A stretch of 64,000 nucleotides of DNA. Origin: Paraburkholderia terricola. Lineage in GTDB: Bacteria > Pseudomonadota > Gammaproteobacteria > Burkholderiales > Burkholderiaceae. The DNA is taken from assembly GCF_900142195.1 (NCBI RefSeq), contig NZ_FRAB01000013.1, forward strand, positions 91,405-155,404, written 5' to 3'. Below the pieces are notes generated by a model, which saw nothing but the letters and a program-made list of their open reading frames with translations, had not been told where the DNA came from and did not search any database. Positions within the stretch are counted from its first letter, which is position 1; every line of letters starts with the position of its first letter. The position numbers and the translations under genes were made by a program. Below are positions 1 to 9,635 of the stretch, piece after piece.

Positions 1-468
1 GGCCAGGTGCCGACGATCGAGGACGGCGACACCGTGTTGTTCGATTCGAACGCCATTCTCGTGTACCTGGCGAGACGCTATGGCGACCCGTCATGGCTGC
101 CCGATGACGCCCTCGGCGCCGCGGCGGTGCAACGATGGCTCTCGCTGGCAGCCGGACAGATCGCGTATGGACCGTGCGCGGCCCGGCTCGTCACGGTATT
201 CGGCGCGCCGCTCGATCTGGAAACCGCGCAGAAGATCGCCGTCAAGCTGTTCGACGTGCTCGACGCGGAACTGGCCGGCAAACGCTTCGCGGCGGGAGAC
301 AACGTGACCATCGCGGACATCGCCGCCTACACCTACATCGCGCATGCGCCTGAAGGCGGCATATCGCTCGAACCGTATCCGAACCTACGCGGCTGGCTTT
401 CCCGTATCGAAGCGCTGCCGCGCTTCATCGCGATGCCGGCGACGAAAGCCGGCCTGCTCGCCGGCTGA
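1..468 (+). CDS. Glutathione S-transferase family protein (5' end outside window)
   Basis: The reading frame is open from the first base, so the gene begins to the left of the window and only about the last 155 residues are seen. The start of the visible part matches the end of the thioredoxin-like GST domain (IEDGDTVLFDSNAILVYLAR, with the conserved Asp/Glu-Ser glutathione-contact site read as FDSNAI). The rest is the all-helical C-terminal domain, with DNVTIADIAAYTYIAHAPEG as the usual helix-6 N-capping box (TIADI). Cytosolic; it would conjugate or reduce with glutathione, substrate not readable. The gene ends 39 bases before a PNPOx-family gene on the same strand, so the two are probably cotranscribed. 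Confidence 0.9.
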   Translation, partial: GQVPTIEDGDTVLFDSNAILVYLARRYGDPSWLPDDALGAAAVQRWLSLAAGQIAYGPCAARLVTVFGAPLDLETAQKIAVKLFDVLDAELAGKRFAAGDNVTIADIAAYTYIAHAPEGGISLEPYPNLRGWLSRIEALPRFIAMPATKAGLLAG

Positions 469-507
469 GCGAAAAAACCGCAGGCGTGACCACCACCGGA
501 GTCCAAT

Positions 508-1494
508 ATGTCCGACGTTTCTTCCCATGCACAGCCAGGGCTGGATCTCGTCGATCCGCCTTTCCATTCCGGCGAACTGGCGGTGCAACGCCGCGCCGGC
601 GTCGCAACGGAGGCGCAAGCGCTCGGCCGTCGCGGCATCCGCCGCTACATGCCGGACCAGCACCGGCAGTTCTTTTCGGCGCAGCCCTTCATGGTGTTCG
701 GCGGTCTCGATGCCGACGGCCAGCCCTGGGCGACGGTGCGCGCGGCGGCGCCGGGCTTCGTGTCGTCGCCCGATGCGCGCACGCTGAGAATCGAGGGCGG
801 GGTGCTATCCGGCGATCCGCTCGCCGGGCGCTGGCAAGCCGGCACGATGATCGGCGGCCTCGCTCTGCAGCCGCAGACGCGGCGACGTAACCGCGTCAAC
901 GGCATCGTGACCTCGGTGACGGGCGATACGGTCATGCTCGAAGTCATGCAGAGCTTCGGCAATTGCGCAAAGTACATTCAGAGCCGCGCGCCGACCTTCG
1001 TCGCGCGCGGCGCAACGGGCGCGGACACTGCCGCGCAGATTGCGACGCAACTGAGCGATGCGGACCGCGCGCTGCTGGCTAACGCGGACACCTTTTTTAT
1101 CGCCAGCGCGAACGTGGCCGAAGAAGCGGGCCCGGCGCGCGGCGTCGACGTTTCGCATCGCGGCGGCATGCCGGGTTTCGTGCGCGTCGACGACGCCGTC
1201 ACGCTCACCACGCCCGACTTCAGCGGCAATCGCTTCTTCAATACGCTGGGCAATCTGAGTCACGACCCGCGCGCCGGCTTGCTGTTCATCGACTTCGCGA
1301 GCGGCGATTTGCTGTACGTCGCGGCGCGCGCGGAGATCGTCTGGGACGGTTCGGAACTGGCCGATTTTCCGCTCGCGCAACGCCTCGTCCGCTTTCGCAT
1401 TACCGAGGTGCGGCGCAGTCGCGAGGCGTTGCCGTTTCGCTGGTCGGAGGTCGCGTATGCGCCGCAGTTCCGATCGTCTACTCCCTCCCTGTGA
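508..1494 (+). CDS. Pyridoxamine 5'-phosphate oxidase family FMN-binding protein
   Basis: 328 residues. The pattern around residues 40-150 (RRYMPDQHRQFFSAQPFMVF, then GLDADGQPWATVRAAAPGF) is that of the split-barrel flavin-binding PNPOx-like family. These proteins bind FMN or related flavins and act as oxidoreductases on unknown substrates; this is not the PdxH enzyme of vitamin B6 synthesis, which is shorter and lacks this N-terminal extension. The barrel seems to be repeated: a second such stretch (MPGFVRVDDAVTLTTPDFSG, then NTLGNLSHDPRAGLLFIDF) occurs near residues 225-270. Cytosolic, no signal peptide. It follows the GST gene on the same strand with 39 bases between, which suggests a shared role in detoxification or redox chemistry; that role is inference. 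Confidence 0.8.
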   Translation: MSDVSSHAQPGLDLVDPPFHSGELAVQRRAGVATEAQALGRRGIRRYMPDQHRQFFSAQPFMVFGGLDADGQPWATVRAAAPGFVSSPDARTLRIEGGVLSGDPLAGRWQAGTMIGGLALQPQTRRRNRVNGIVTSVTGDTVMLEVMQSFGNCAKYIQSRAPTFVARGATGADTAAQIATQLSDADRALLANADTFFIASANVAEEAGPARGVDVSHRGGMPGFVRVDDAVTLTTPDFSGNRFFNTLGNLSHDPRAGLLFIDFASGDLLYVAARAEIVWDGSELADFPLAQRLVRFRITEVRRSREALPFRWSEVAYAPQFRSSTPSL

Positions 1495-1735
1495 TGAGCT
1501 TGCGCAAACTCGCAATGGCCGAAGCGGGTTTAGGCAGCGCTTCTCCACAGGGCACGGTCGAATATCGGGGAGAAGACAAAGGCGATTACCAAGCTTGCGG
1601 GATAAAAACACCTGCCGCTTTCTATTCGTCGCTGTGAGGGACTTAACCATTTCACCGTGAATGCCGGTTTTCCAACATACCGAAAAACTGACGGCTTGTT
1701 ATCCTGACCATCCAGGCGTGCAGCGGGAGAACGCT

Positions 1736-2014
1736 ATGTCGGTCTATGTCGATGAAGGATTCAGGCCTTGTGTCACCGAACGCGCAACCGTCGCATTCCG
1801 GGTGTGCCGCGACGATCGCGCGCAAGTCTTCGAGATCAGCGCGGAGGCACTGATGGCTTTTTGCGGGGCTGCGAGCAGTCGAAGGAAAGACCTGCTCGTC
1901 GCATTCGAACACGCGCAAGGGGAAATCCTGACGGTCGCGGCGCGCAAATGGACGTTCAAGCCAACGGAGCCGGTGCGGCTCGGCCTCGACGAATTCCGAA
2001 TGATTAGACATTAG
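1736..2014 (+). CDS. DUF1488 family protein
   Basis: Small cytosolic protein of 92 residues. The start at ATG 1736 is preferred over the open frame back to 1661 because a purine-rich ribosome site (GCGGGAGA) lies just before it and the family begins near MSVYVDEGFR. The body (AFRVCRDDRAQVFEISAEAL, then FEHAQGEILTVAARKW) matches the DUF1488 pattern of short proteins of unknown function widespread in Burkholderia. It stands alone between the PNPOx gene and the PhnD-like gene. No catalytic motif can be pointed to. Confidence 0.7.
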   Translation: MSVYVDEGFRPCVTERATVAFRVCRDDRAQVFEISAEALMAFCGAASSRRKDLLVAFEHAQGEILTVAARKWTFKPTEPVRLGLDEFRMIRH

Positions 2015-2033
2015 CCGTGTCAGAATCGCGCCC

Positions 2034-2825
2034 ATGACCTGGATTGCCGCCCTGCCGATGTACGACGTCACGCCCGCTCTCGCCGCCGAATGGCGCGCGT
2101 GGCTCGCCGACGTGCTGCGCATGGTCAAGCCGGCGTGCCGCATCGTCGAGCCGGACGAGGAGTTGCACGGCTTCTGGCGGCGTCCCAACCTGCTGATCTC
2201 GCAGACCTGCGGCTATCCGCTGATGCACGGCTTGCGTGAGCAGGTGCAATTGATCGCGACACCGCGTTTCGACGCACCCGGCTGCGAGGGCGCGCATTAT
2301 TCGAGCGTGCTGGTAACGCGAGCGGACGCCCAATTCGACACGCTCGCGAATTGCCGCGGTGCGCGCGCCGCCTACAATCAGGACGATTCTAATAGCGGCA
2401 TGAACGTGTTTCGCCACGCGGTGGCGCCGCTTGCGCGCGACGGCGCGTTTTTCAGCGCGGTGATACGCACCGGTTCGCACCTCGGTTCGTTGCGGGCGGT
2501 GGCCGAGCATCGCGCGGACGTCGCCGCGATCGACTGCGTGACGTTCGCTTTCGTCTGCGATGAAATGCCGGAGCTTGCCCGCCAGGTTCGCCGGATCGGC
2601 ATGACGGCGGCAGCGCCGGGTTTGCCGCTGATCGCAGCGGATACCGTGCCGCAAGCCACCATCGAAGCATTGCGCGAGGCGCTGAACGAAGCGCTCACCA
2701 CGCAGCCCGAGCGCGCGAAACGTCTGCGTTTGCAGGGCTTTTCCGCGCTACCGCTCACGGATTACGAACGGATCGAGCAACTGGAAAACGAAGCGCGCGC
2801 CGTCGGCTATACGCGCCTCGCCTGA
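2034..2825 (+). CDS. PhnD/SsuA/transferrin-family substrate-binding protein without signal peptide
   Basis: 263 residues with the fold signature of phosphate/phosphonate binding proteins of ABC transporters: opening strand WIAALPMYD, ligand loop LISQTCGYPLMHG, SSVLVTRADAQFDTLANCRG, then the second-lobe features NSGMNVFRHAV and SLRAVAEHRADVAAIDCVTF. Binding proteins of importers are periplasmic, but this one starts directly with the first beta-strand and has no signal peptide, and no permease or ATPase gene lies next to it. It may be a cytosolic ligand binder or an orphan. The start is 19 bases after the DUF1488 stop, so the two may be cotranscribed. It is convergent with liuD, 14 bases apart. 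Confidence 0.75.
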   Translation: MTWIAALPMYDVTPALAAEWRAWLADVLRMVKPACRIVEPDEELHGFWRRPNLLISQTCGYPLMHGLREQVQLIATPRFDAPGCEGAHYSSVLVTRADAQFDTLANCRGARAAYNQDDSNSGMNVFRHAVAPLARDGAFFSAVIRTGSHLGSLRAVAEHRADVAAIDCVTFAFVCDEMPELARQVRRIGMTAAAPGLPLIAADTVPQATIEALREALNEALTTQPERAKRLRLQGFSALPLTDYERIEQLENEARAVGYTRLA

Positions 2826-2839
2826 TCCGCTCCACGAAG

Positions 2840-4852
2840 TCATTGCATGTCGAGAACCAGAAGCTGCGCGCCGTCGGCTACCTGGTCGCCGACCGCATAC
2901 AACACTTCCGACACCGTACCCGCCGCCGGCGCGCCGATCGTGTGCTCCATTTTCATCGCCTCCATCACGATCAGCGGCGTGCCCTTCTCCACCACCGTGC
3001 CCGGTTCCACCAGCACCGCGATCACCTTGCCCGGCATCGGCGCGGTCAAACGGCCTTCGTGGCCTTCGGCGTCCGCGGCATGCGCGAGCAGATTCTGCCA
3101 CTCGAATGCCAGGGCTTCGCCGAGGCAGAACACATGGAACGTATCGCCGTCGATGAACACGCGGCCCGTCACGCGCGCATCGCCGAGGGTCGCGCGGAAC
3201 TCGTGCCGGCCCGCGCCGCTCGACCATGTGAAGTCTTCGCGCACGCCGTCGTGTTCGAGCGTTTGCGTGCCGCCGTTGCGCGCGAAAGTGACGGTGAATG
3301 CGCTTTCGTTATCGACATCGCGCCAGCCGAGCGTTTGCGTATAGCCGCCGTTCAGGCGCCAATGCGATAACGCGTCCCACGGCGACGCGCCGTGCGCGGT
3401 GCCGCCCTCGCGCGTGAGCAAGGCGGCGCAGGCGAGCGCGAGCGCCTCCTTGAACGGCTTCCGCACCGGCGCGAACAACGCATCGTGATGACGCTCGATC
3501 AAACCCGTGTCGAGGTCGCCGGTTGCAAACGGCTCGCTCGTGACGATGCGTTGCAGGAACTCGACGTTGGTATGCGGACCGACCACCTCGCATGCACGCA
3601 GCGCGCGATTCAGACGCGCGAGCGCGTCCTCGCGCGTGGCGCCGTGGACGATCAGCTTGGCGATCATCGGATCGTAGAACGGCGTGATGGTGTCGCCTTC
3701 GCGCACGCCGCTGTCGATGCGCACCGGCGCCTTGCGGTCCGCTTCGCCCAGCGTGAATTCCACGGCCTCGGGCATGCGCAGATGCTTGAGCGTACCCGTC
3801 GACGGCAAGAAGCCGCGCGCCGGATGCTCGGCGTAGATGCGCGCCTCGATTGCATGACCGTCGATTGTCAACTGCCGCTGCGTGAGCGGCAGCGCTTCGC
3901 CGGCGGCAACGCGCAGTTGCCATTCCACGAGATCTTGCCCCGTCACCATCTCCGTGACCGGATGCTCGACCTGTAGGCGCGTGTTCATTTCCATGAAGTA
4001 GAAATCGCCCGTGCCGGTCATGATGAACTCGACCGTGCCCGCGCCGACGTAATTCACCGCGCGCGCCGCAGCCACCGCCGCCTCGCCCATTGCGCGCCTC
4101 GTTTCAGCGGGCAAGCCGGGCGCGGGCGCTTCTTCCAGCACCTTCTGGTGACGCCGCTGCACCGAACAGTCGCGGTCGAACAGATACACCGCGCCGCCGT
4201 GGCGATCGGCGAACACTTGCACTTCCACGTGACGCGGCCGCGTCAGATACTTTTCGATCAGCACGCGATCGTTGCCGAAGCTGCTCGCCGCCTCGCGCTT
4301 GCACGAGGCCAGCGCGGCGGCGAACTCCTCGCTGCGCTCGACCACGCGCATGCCCTTGCCGCCACCGCCCGCGCTCGCCTTCAGCAGCACCGGATAACCG
4401 ATCGCATCCGCCTCGCGATGCAGCAACTGCGCGTCCTGATCGTCGCCGTGATAACCGGGCACGAGCGGCACCGCGGCTGCGTGCATCAGCGCCTTCGCCG
4501 CCGCCTTCGAACCCATCGCGGCGATGGCCTCGACCGGCGGGCCGATGAAGACGATGCCGGCTTTTTCGCATGCATAGGCGAAGTCTTCGTTCTCTGAGAG
4601 GAAGCCGTAGCCCGGATGCACCGCTTGCGCACCGGTTGCGCGCGCGGCCTCGATGATGCGCTCGATGCGCAGATAGCTCTCCGCCGCCGTCGCGCCGCCG
4701 ATGTGCACCGCCTCGTCGCACGCGGCCACGTGTTTGGCGTCGGCGTCGGCATCGGAATACACGGCCACGCTCGCGATGCCGAGCCGCTTGCAGGTCGCGG
4801 CGACGCGGCACGCAATCTCGCCGCGGTTGGCAATCAGGATCTTGTTGAACAT
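2840..4852 (-). CDS. liuD: 3-methylcrotonyl-CoA carboxylase, biotin-containing alpha subunit
   Basis: 670 residues. ATP-dependent carboxylation of biotin, the first half-reaction in making 3-methylglutaconyl-CoA from 3-methylcrotonyl-CoA in leucine breakdown. Domains in order: biotin carboxylase N-domain (FNKILIANRGEIACRV at the start), ATP-grasp (KASAGGGGKGMRVV), the catalytic segment FMEMNTRLQVEHPVTEMVTG, a BT linker domain, and a C-terminal biotinyl domain with EAMKMEH, where the biotinylated lysine is about residue 634. The start at 4852 is chosen because the family begins with MFNKILIANRG; the frame stays open 30 codons upstream without homology. Last gene of the liuABCD operon, 90 bases after liuC. 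Operon context favours methylcrotonyl- over propionyl- or geranyl-CoA carboxylase. Confidence 0.95.
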   Translation of the reverse strand: MFNKILIANRGEIACRVAATCKRLGIASVAVYSDADADAKHVAACDEAVHIGGATAAESYLRIERIIEAARATGAQAVHPGYGFLSENEDFAYACEKAGIVFIGPPVEAIAAMGSKAAAKALMHAAAVPLVPGYHGDDQDAQLLHREADAIGYPVLLKASAGGGGKGMRVVERSEEFAAALASCKREAASSFGNDRVLIEKYLTRPRHVEVQVFADRHGGAVYLFDRDCSVQRRHQKVLEEAPAPGLPAETRRAMGEAAVAAARAVNYVGAGTVEFIMTGTGDFYFMEMNTRLQVEHPVTEMVTGQDLVEWQLRVAAGEALPLTQRQLTIDGHAIEARIYAEHPARGFLPSTGTLKHLRMPEAVEFTLGEADRKAPVRIDSGVREGDTITPFYDPMIAKLIVHGATREDALARLNRALRACEVVGPHTNVEFLQRIVTSEPFATGDLDTGLIERHHDALFAPVRKPFKEALALACAALLTREGGTAHGASPWDALSHWRLNGGYTQTLGWRDVDNESAFTVTFARNGGTQTLEHDGVREDFTWSSGAGRHEFRATLGDARVTGRVFIDGDTFHVFCLGEALAFEWQNLLAHAADAEGHEGRLTAPMPGKVIAVLVEPGTVVEKGTPLIVMEAMKMEHTIGAPAAGTVSEVLYAVGDQVADGAQLLVLDMQ

Positions 4853-4942
4853 GAAGTGTCTCGATGAAGTGTCGGGTTCGGGGCTGTTGTCGTGCTGAGC
4901 GCCTGCGTTTGCGCCTGGGTGCGTTGCGCTCCGGTTGCGCAT

Positions 4943-5728
4943 TCAGTCACGCCAGGCGGGCGAGCGTTTTTCGAGGAACGACGCCACACCTTCGCGGCCC
5001 TCCGCGCCGGCGCGAATGCGGGCGATGCGCGTCGCCGTGTCCTCGATCATCGCCTCGTTCAACTCCTGCCCGGCAATGTCCTGCACGAGCTGCTTGCAGG
5101 CTCGCACCGCTTGCGGGCCGTTCGCGCAGAGCGTTGCCGCGATTTGCTGGATGGTTGCGTCGAGTTGCTCCGCGCTCACCGCTTCGCTGACGAGACCCAG
5201 ACGCCACGCCGTCGCGCAATCGAACTGCTCGGCCGTCGTGAAGTAGCGGCGCGACGCCTGCTCGCCCAACGCGCGGATCACATAAGGCGCGATGGTCGCC
5301 GGAATCAGACCCAGCCGCGCCTCGGACAAGCAAAAGCGCGCACTGTCCACCGCCACGACGATATCGCACGCCGCGATCAGCCCCATGCCGCCCGCGTAGG
5401 CGTCGCCGTTCACGCGCGCGATCACCGGCTTGTTGCAGCGATAGATGGACGACAGCATGTGCGCGAGCCGCATCGCATCGGCGCGGTTCTCGTCGTCCGA
5501 GTAGCCGGCCATCTTCTTCATCCAGTTCAGGTCCGCGCCCGCGCAGAACGCCTTGCCGTTCGCGGCGAGCACGACCGCGCGCACGTCGTCGCGATCGTTC
5601 AGCGCGGTGAAGGCCGAGGTCAGATCCGCGATCATCGTTTCGTTGAACGCGTTGCGCACGTCCGGGCGATTCAGCGTGACCGTGGCGACCCGGCCGTCGA
5701 TCCCGAGGTTCAGCGTTTCGTATTGCAT
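4943..5728 (-). CDS. liuC: Methylglutaconyl-CoA hydratase (enoyl-CoA hydratase family)
   Basis: 261 residues, the usual crotonase length. Hydrates 3-methylglutaconyl-CoA to HMG-CoA in leucine and isovalerate degradation. Crotonase landmarks: TLNRPDVRNAFNETMI, the oxyanion-hole segment AFCAGADLNWMKKM, and the second one NGDAYAGGMGLIAACDI with a downstream acidic residue (SEARLGLIPATIAPYV). It ends with the typical FLEKRSPAW. It lies between liuB (28 bases) and liuD (90 bases) on the same strand, which fixes the substrate assignment better than the sequence alone. Confidence 0.92.
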   Translation of the reverse strand: MQYETLNLGIDGRVATVTLNRPDVRNAFNETMIADLTSAFTALNDRDDVRAVVLAANGKAFCAGADLNWMKKMAGYSDDENRADAMRLAHMLSSIYRCNKPVIARVNGDAYAGGMGLIAACDIVVAVDSARFCLSEARLGLIPATIAPYVIRALGEQASRRYFTTAEQFDCATAWRLGLVSEAVSAEQLDATIQQIAATLCANGPQAVRACKQLVQDIAGQELNEAMIEDTATRIARIRAGAEGREGVASFLEKRSPAWRD

Positions 5729-5756
5729 CGTTGCCGCTCCCGCGCGTGCCGCGCTA

Positions 5757-7364
5757 TTACATTCTGAACACGCCGAAGCGCGTGTCTTCGATCGGCGCGT
5801 TCATCGCGGCCGACAAGCCGAGACCGAGCACGTCGCGCGTTTGCGCCGGATCGATCACGCCGTCGTCCCACAGGCGCGCGCTCGCGTAGTACGGATGACC
5901 CTGATGTTCGTATTGCTCGCGGATCGGCTGCTTGAACGCTTCTTCCTCTTCGGCGCTCCACGCGCCGCCCTTGCCTTCGATCCCGTCGCGCTTGACCGTG
6001 GCCAGCACCGACGCCGCCTGTTCGCCGCCCATCACCGAAATGCGCGCGTTCGGCCACATCCACAGAAAGCGCGGCGAATAGGCACGGCCGCACATGCCGT
6101 AATTGCCCGCACCGAACGAGCCGCCGATGATTACGGTGAACTTCGGCACCTTCGCGGTTGCCACCGCCGTCACCATCTTCGCGCCGTTGCGCGCGATGCC
6201 TTCGTTTTCGTATTTGCGGCCCACCATGAAGCCCGTGATGTTCTGCAGGAACACCAGCGGAATCTTGCGCTGGCAGCACAGTTCGATGAAGTGCGTGCCC
6301 TTGAGCGCCGACTCCGAAAACAGAATGCCGTTGTTCGCGATGATGCCGACCGGATGCCCCCAGATATGCGCGAAGCCCGTGACGAGCGTGGCGCCGTAAC
6401 GCGCCTTGAATTCGTCGAACGCGGAATCGTCGACGATGCGCGCGATCACCTCGCGGATATCGAAGGGCTTGCGCGTATCCACCGGAATCACGCCGTACAT
6501 GCTCTTCACGTCGTAGCGCGGCGGCTTCGGCTCCTGCAACGCGAGCGGCACCTGCTTCGAGCGATTCAGATTGCCGACGATGCTGCGCGCGATCGCCAGC
6601 GCATGCGCGTCGTTTTGCGCGAGGTGATCCACCACGCCGGAAAGGCGCGTATGCACGTCGCCGCCGCCCAGATCTTCCGCGCTCACCACTTCGCCGGTTG
6701 CCGCTTTCACGAGCGGCGGGCCGCCGAGAAAAATCGTCCCCTGATTCTTGACGATGATCGACTCGTCGCTCATGGCCGGCACGTAGGCGCCGCCCGCCGT
6801 GCACGAGCCCATCACGACGGCGATCTGCGGAATGTCCGCCGCCGACAGATTCGCCTGGTTGTAGAAGATGCGGCCGAAGTGATCGCGATCGGGGAATACC
6901 TCGTCCTGATTCGGCAGGTTCGCGCCGCCCGAGTCGACGAGATACACGCACGGCAAGCGGTTTTCCGCGGCGATTTCCTGCGCGCGCACATGCTTTTTCA
7001 CGGTGACCGGATAGTACGTGCCGCCCTTGACCGTCGCGTCGTTGCAAACGATCACGCACTCCTGCCCCGCGATCCGGCCGATGCCGGTGATGACGCCCGC
7101 GCCCGGTGCGTCGTCGTTATACATGCCATAGGCCGCGAGTTGCGAGAACTCCAGAAACGGCGTGCCCGGATCGAGCAGTTTTTCGATGCGCTCGCGCGGC
7201 AGCAGTTTGCCGCGGCCCGTGTGTTTGTCGCGCGCGGCTTGCCCGCCGCCCAGCGCGAGCGCCTCGATCTTCGCGCGAAGGTCGGCGACCAGCGCTTCGA
7301 GCGCCGCCGCGTTGGCGCGAAAGTCGTCCGAGCGCGGATTCAGCTTTGATTCGATGATCGGCAT
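5757..7364 (-). CDS. liuB: 3-methylcrotonyl-CoA carboxylase, carboxyltransferase beta subunit
   Basis: 535 residues. Transfers the carboxyl group from carboxybiotin on LiuD to methylcrotonyl-CoA. Start at 7364 ([15 protein letters not shown]) is the family start. Typical acyl-CoA carboxyltransferase features: [20 protein letters not shown] near residue 55, [19 protein letters not shown] first CoA segment, [20 protein letters not shown], and the second half with [20 protein letters not shown] and [20 protein letters not shown]. It ends with [12 protein letters not shown]. Second gene of liuABCD, 82 bases after liuA. Confidence 0.95.
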   Translation of the reverse strand: MPIIESKLNPRSDDFRANAAALEALVADLRAKIEALALGGGQAARDKHTGRGKLLPRERIEKLLDPGTPFLEFSQLAAYGMYNDDAPGAGVITGIGRIAGQECVIVCNDATVKGGTYYPVTVKKHVRAQEIAAENRLPCVYLVDSGGANLPNQDEVFPDRDHFGRIFYNQANLSAADIPQIAVVMGSCTAGGAYVPAMSDESIIVKNQGTIFLGGPPLVKAATGEVVSAEDLGGGDVHTRLSGVVDHLAQNDAHALAIARSIVGNLNRSKQVPLALQEPKPPRYDVKSMYGVIPVDTRKPFDIREVIARIVDDSAFDEFKARYGATLVTGFAHIWGHPVGIIANNGILFSESALKGTHFIELCCQRKIPLVFLQNITGFMVGRKYENEGIARNGAKMVTAVATAKVPKFTVIIGGSFGAGNYGMCGRAYSPRFLWMWPNARISVMGGEQAASVLATVKRDGIEGKGGAWSAEEEEAFKQPIREQYEHQGHPYYASARLWDDGVIDPAQTRDVLGLGLSAAMNAPIEDTRFGVFRM

Positions 7365-7446
7365 TGCGTGGCTTCTCCCCATGCGAGGTGGTTGCTATCG
7401 CCGCTTTTTTCAGGCGCGCGCTCAATGAGCGGCGCGGTACTTTGGA

Positions 7447-8628
7447 TCAAGCCGTTTCGGCGAACAGTTCGCGGCCGATCAGCATGCGGCGGATTTCGCT
7501 CGTGCCCGCGCCGATTTCATAGAGCTTCGCATCGCGCCACAAACGGCCGACCGGATATTCGTTGATGTAGCCGTTGCCGCCGAGAATCTGGATCGCTTCG
7601 CCGGCCATCCACGTAGCCTTTTCGGCGGTGTAGAGAATGACGCCGGCGCAGTCTTTGCGCACCTGGCGAACGTGCTCCTTGCCGAGCGTGTCGAGTTGCC
7701 GGCCCACCGCGTACAGATACGCGCGGCAAGCTTGCAGCGTGGTGTACATATCGGCGACCTTGCCTTGAATAAGCTGGAATTCACCGATCGGCTGACCGAA
7801 CTGCTTGCGGTCATGGATATACGGCACGACCGCGTCCATGACCGCGACCATGATGCCGGTGGGGCCGCCCGCGAGTACCGCGCGCTCGTAATCGAGGCCG
7901 CTCATCAGCACCTTCGCGCCGCCGTTCAACTGACCGAGGATGTTTTCCTCCGGCACCTCGACGTTCTCGAACACCAGTTCGCCGGTATGCGAGCCGCGCA
8001 TGCCGAGCTTGTCGAGCTTTTGCGCCACCGAGAAACCCTTCATGCCTTTCTCGACGATAAACGCGGTAATGCCGCGCGAATTCGCTTCGAGATCCGTCTT
8101 GGCATAGACAACCAGCGTGTCGCAATCGGGGCCGTTGGTGATCCACATCTTCGTGCCGTTGAGCACGTAGTGATCGCCCTTTTTGTCCGCGCGCAGTTTC
8201 ATGCTGACCACGTCGGAGCCCGCGTTCGGCTCGCTCATCGCGAGTGCGCCGATGTGTTCGCCGGAAACCAGCTTGGGCAGATACTTTTGTTTTTGTGCTT
8301 CCGTGCCGTTGCGATGAATCTGGTTGACGCACAGATTCGAATGCGCGCCGTAAGAGAGACCGACCGATGCCGACGCGCGCGAGATCTCTTCCATCGCGAT
8401 CATGTGCGCGGTGTAGCCCATGTTCGCGCCGCCGTACTCCTCGGCGACCGTCATGCCGAGCACGCCCAGATCGCCGAACTTGCGCCACAGGTCCATGGGG
8501 AATTGATCGGTGCGATCGATTTCCGCCGCGCGTGGGGCGATTTCCTTGGCAGCGAATCCCGCGATGCTGTCGCGCAGCATTTCGATTTCCTCGCCGAGCG
8601 GGAATTGCAGACCGGGCAGGTTGCTCAT
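7447..8628 (-). CDS. liuA: Isovaleryl-CoA dehydrogenase
   Basis: 393 residues. FAD enzyme that oxidises isovaleryl-CoA to 3-methylcrotonyl-CoA and passes electrons to ETF. Acyl-CoA dehydrogenase landmarks: [37 protein letters not shown], the arginine-rich middle [17 protein letters not shown], where the Glu of YERAVLAGG is at the catalytic base position described for isovaleryl-CoA dehydrogenases, and the C-terminal [20 protein letters not shown] and [14 protein letters not shown]. The start at 8628 ([14 protein letters not shown]) is family-typical and follows GGAGACAACGC; the frame runs 36 codons further upstream. First gene of the operon, divergent from a TetR gene. Confidence 0.95.
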   Translation of the reverse strand: MSNLPGLQFPLGEEIEMLRDSIAGFAAKEIAPRAAEIDRTDQFPMDLWRKFGDLGVLGMTVAEEYGGANMGYTAHMIAMEEISRASASVGLSYGAHSNLCVNQIHRNGTEAQKQKYLPKLVSGEHIGALAMSEPNAGSDVVSMKLRADKKGDHYVLNGTKMWITNGPDCDTLVVYAKTDLEANSRGITAFIVEKGMKGFSVAQKLDKLGMRGSHTGELVFENVEVPEENILGQLNGGAKVLMSGLDYERAVLAGGPTGIMVAVMDAVVPYIHDRKQFGQPIGEFQLIQGKVADMYTTLQACRAYLYAVGRQLDTLGKEHVRQVRKDCAGVILYTAEKATWMAGEAIQILGGNGYINEYPVGRLWRDAKLYEIGAGTSEIRRMLIGRELFAETA

Positions 8629-8775
8629 TGCGTTGTCTCCAGAGTTCGTTGGCGGCCGGCCTGCCACGATGGGCGCCGGCGGGTACGAGTGCGGCCCGGC
8701 GGAGGGCGATGGCCTTGCGGCCCGCCGGCTCGCCACGCACGAGGCGCGAAACGTTCAAGGCGCATTTCACGCCAG

Positions 8776-8815
8776 ATTTACGTAAGCGTCAATAGGTATT
8801 TTTGAGCGTCACTCA
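8776..8815. promoter_or_regulatory. Candidate operator of the divergent TetR/liu control region
   Basis: Between liuA and the TetR gene lie two related dyads. The first, 8776-8793 (ATTTACGTAAGCGTCAAT), is an 18-base imperfect palindrome with ATT-ACG/CGT-AAT arms. The second, 8803-8815 (TGAGCGTCACTCA), has perfect TGAG/CTCA ends. Both contain the heptamer AGCGTCA in the same orientation, exactly 20 bases apart (8785 and 8805), so they lie on about the same face of the helix. This is what a TetR operator pair would look like, but binding is inferred. Confidence 0.45.
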
Positions 8816-8906
8816 GAAAGTGATTTTGGCGGTTTTCGCTCGTGTTCGACGTGATAGGATCGCGGTTATCGGGGCTTGCCGCCTCATCAATCTGAACTTG
8901 ACTCAT

Positions 8907-9635
8907 ATGACGGTTGCCCTGAAGGCCGAGTTACCCGCCTCGCGCCGCCAGCCGGCCGGGCGCAAGTCGCAGCAGCGCGTGAAGGAGATTCTTCAGGCGG
9001 GCCGCGACGTGTTCGCCGAGAAAGGCTACGAGCGCGCGACGACGGCGGAGATCGCGCAGCGCCTCGGCATCTCCGAGGCGACGGTGTTCAGCTATTTCCG
9101 CGGCAAGCGCGAGCTATGCGCGCGCGTGATCGGCGATTGGTACGACGAGATCATCGGGGCGATCGAGTCGGGCTTGCCGCGCGACGGCACTGTGCGGCAA
9201 CAGTTTGCGTTCATCGTGCGCACGCATTTGCGCTTGATGCTGGTGAACGGCACCGACCTGTGCGCGCTGGTGCTGTCGGAAGGACGCGCGCGGCATCACG
9301 AACTGAGCGAGGCGCTGACGGACCTGCAACGCCGCTATACCGCGCCGTTGATGCGCGTGCTGGCGCAAGGCCAGGAGAGCGGACAGATTCGCACGGATAT
9401 GCCGTTGCGGCTATTGCGTTCGATGGTGTTCGGGCCGATGGAACACGTGCTGTGGGATGCCACGCTGGCGAAACGCCGTATCGATATCGACGCGACCGCG
9501 GATCAGTTGATCGATGTTCTGTGGGCCGCGCTTACGCCGCCTGACCTGGCGGTTAGTGCGTTGCAGCGGTTCAGGGTGGAGGTGGCCGAGGCTAATCGGC
9601 GGTTTGAGGAGGCGGCGGGAAAACAACCCGGCTAG
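8907..9635 (+). CDS. TetR-family regulator, probable repressor of the liu operon (LiuQ-like)
   Basis: 242 residues. The N-terminal TetR helix-turn-helix is clear: RVKEILQAGRDVFAEKGYER, then TTAEIAQRLGISEATVFSYF. The remainder is an all-helical ligand and dimer domain (EIIGAIESGLPRDG onwards). Start chosen at ATG 8907; the frame is open back to 8802 but that part has no homology and would run through the putative operator. It is divergent from liuA. In betaproteobacteria a TetR protein named LiuQ has been predicted to control branched-chain amino-acid degradation, and position here fits that; identity with LiuQ is inference. Its inducer is probably an acyl-CoA. Confidence 0.85.
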   Translation: MTVALKAELPASRRQPAGRKSQQRVKEILQAGRDVFAEKGYERATTAEIAQRLGISEATVFSYFRGKRELCARVIGDWYDEIIGAIESGLPRDGTVRQQFAFIVRTHLRLMLVNGTDLCALVLSEGRARHHELSEALTDLQRRYTAPLMRVLAQGQESGQIRTDMPLRLLRSMVFGPMEHVLWDATLAKRRIDIDATADQLIDVLWAALTPPDLAVSALQRFRVEVAEANRRFEEAAGKQPG

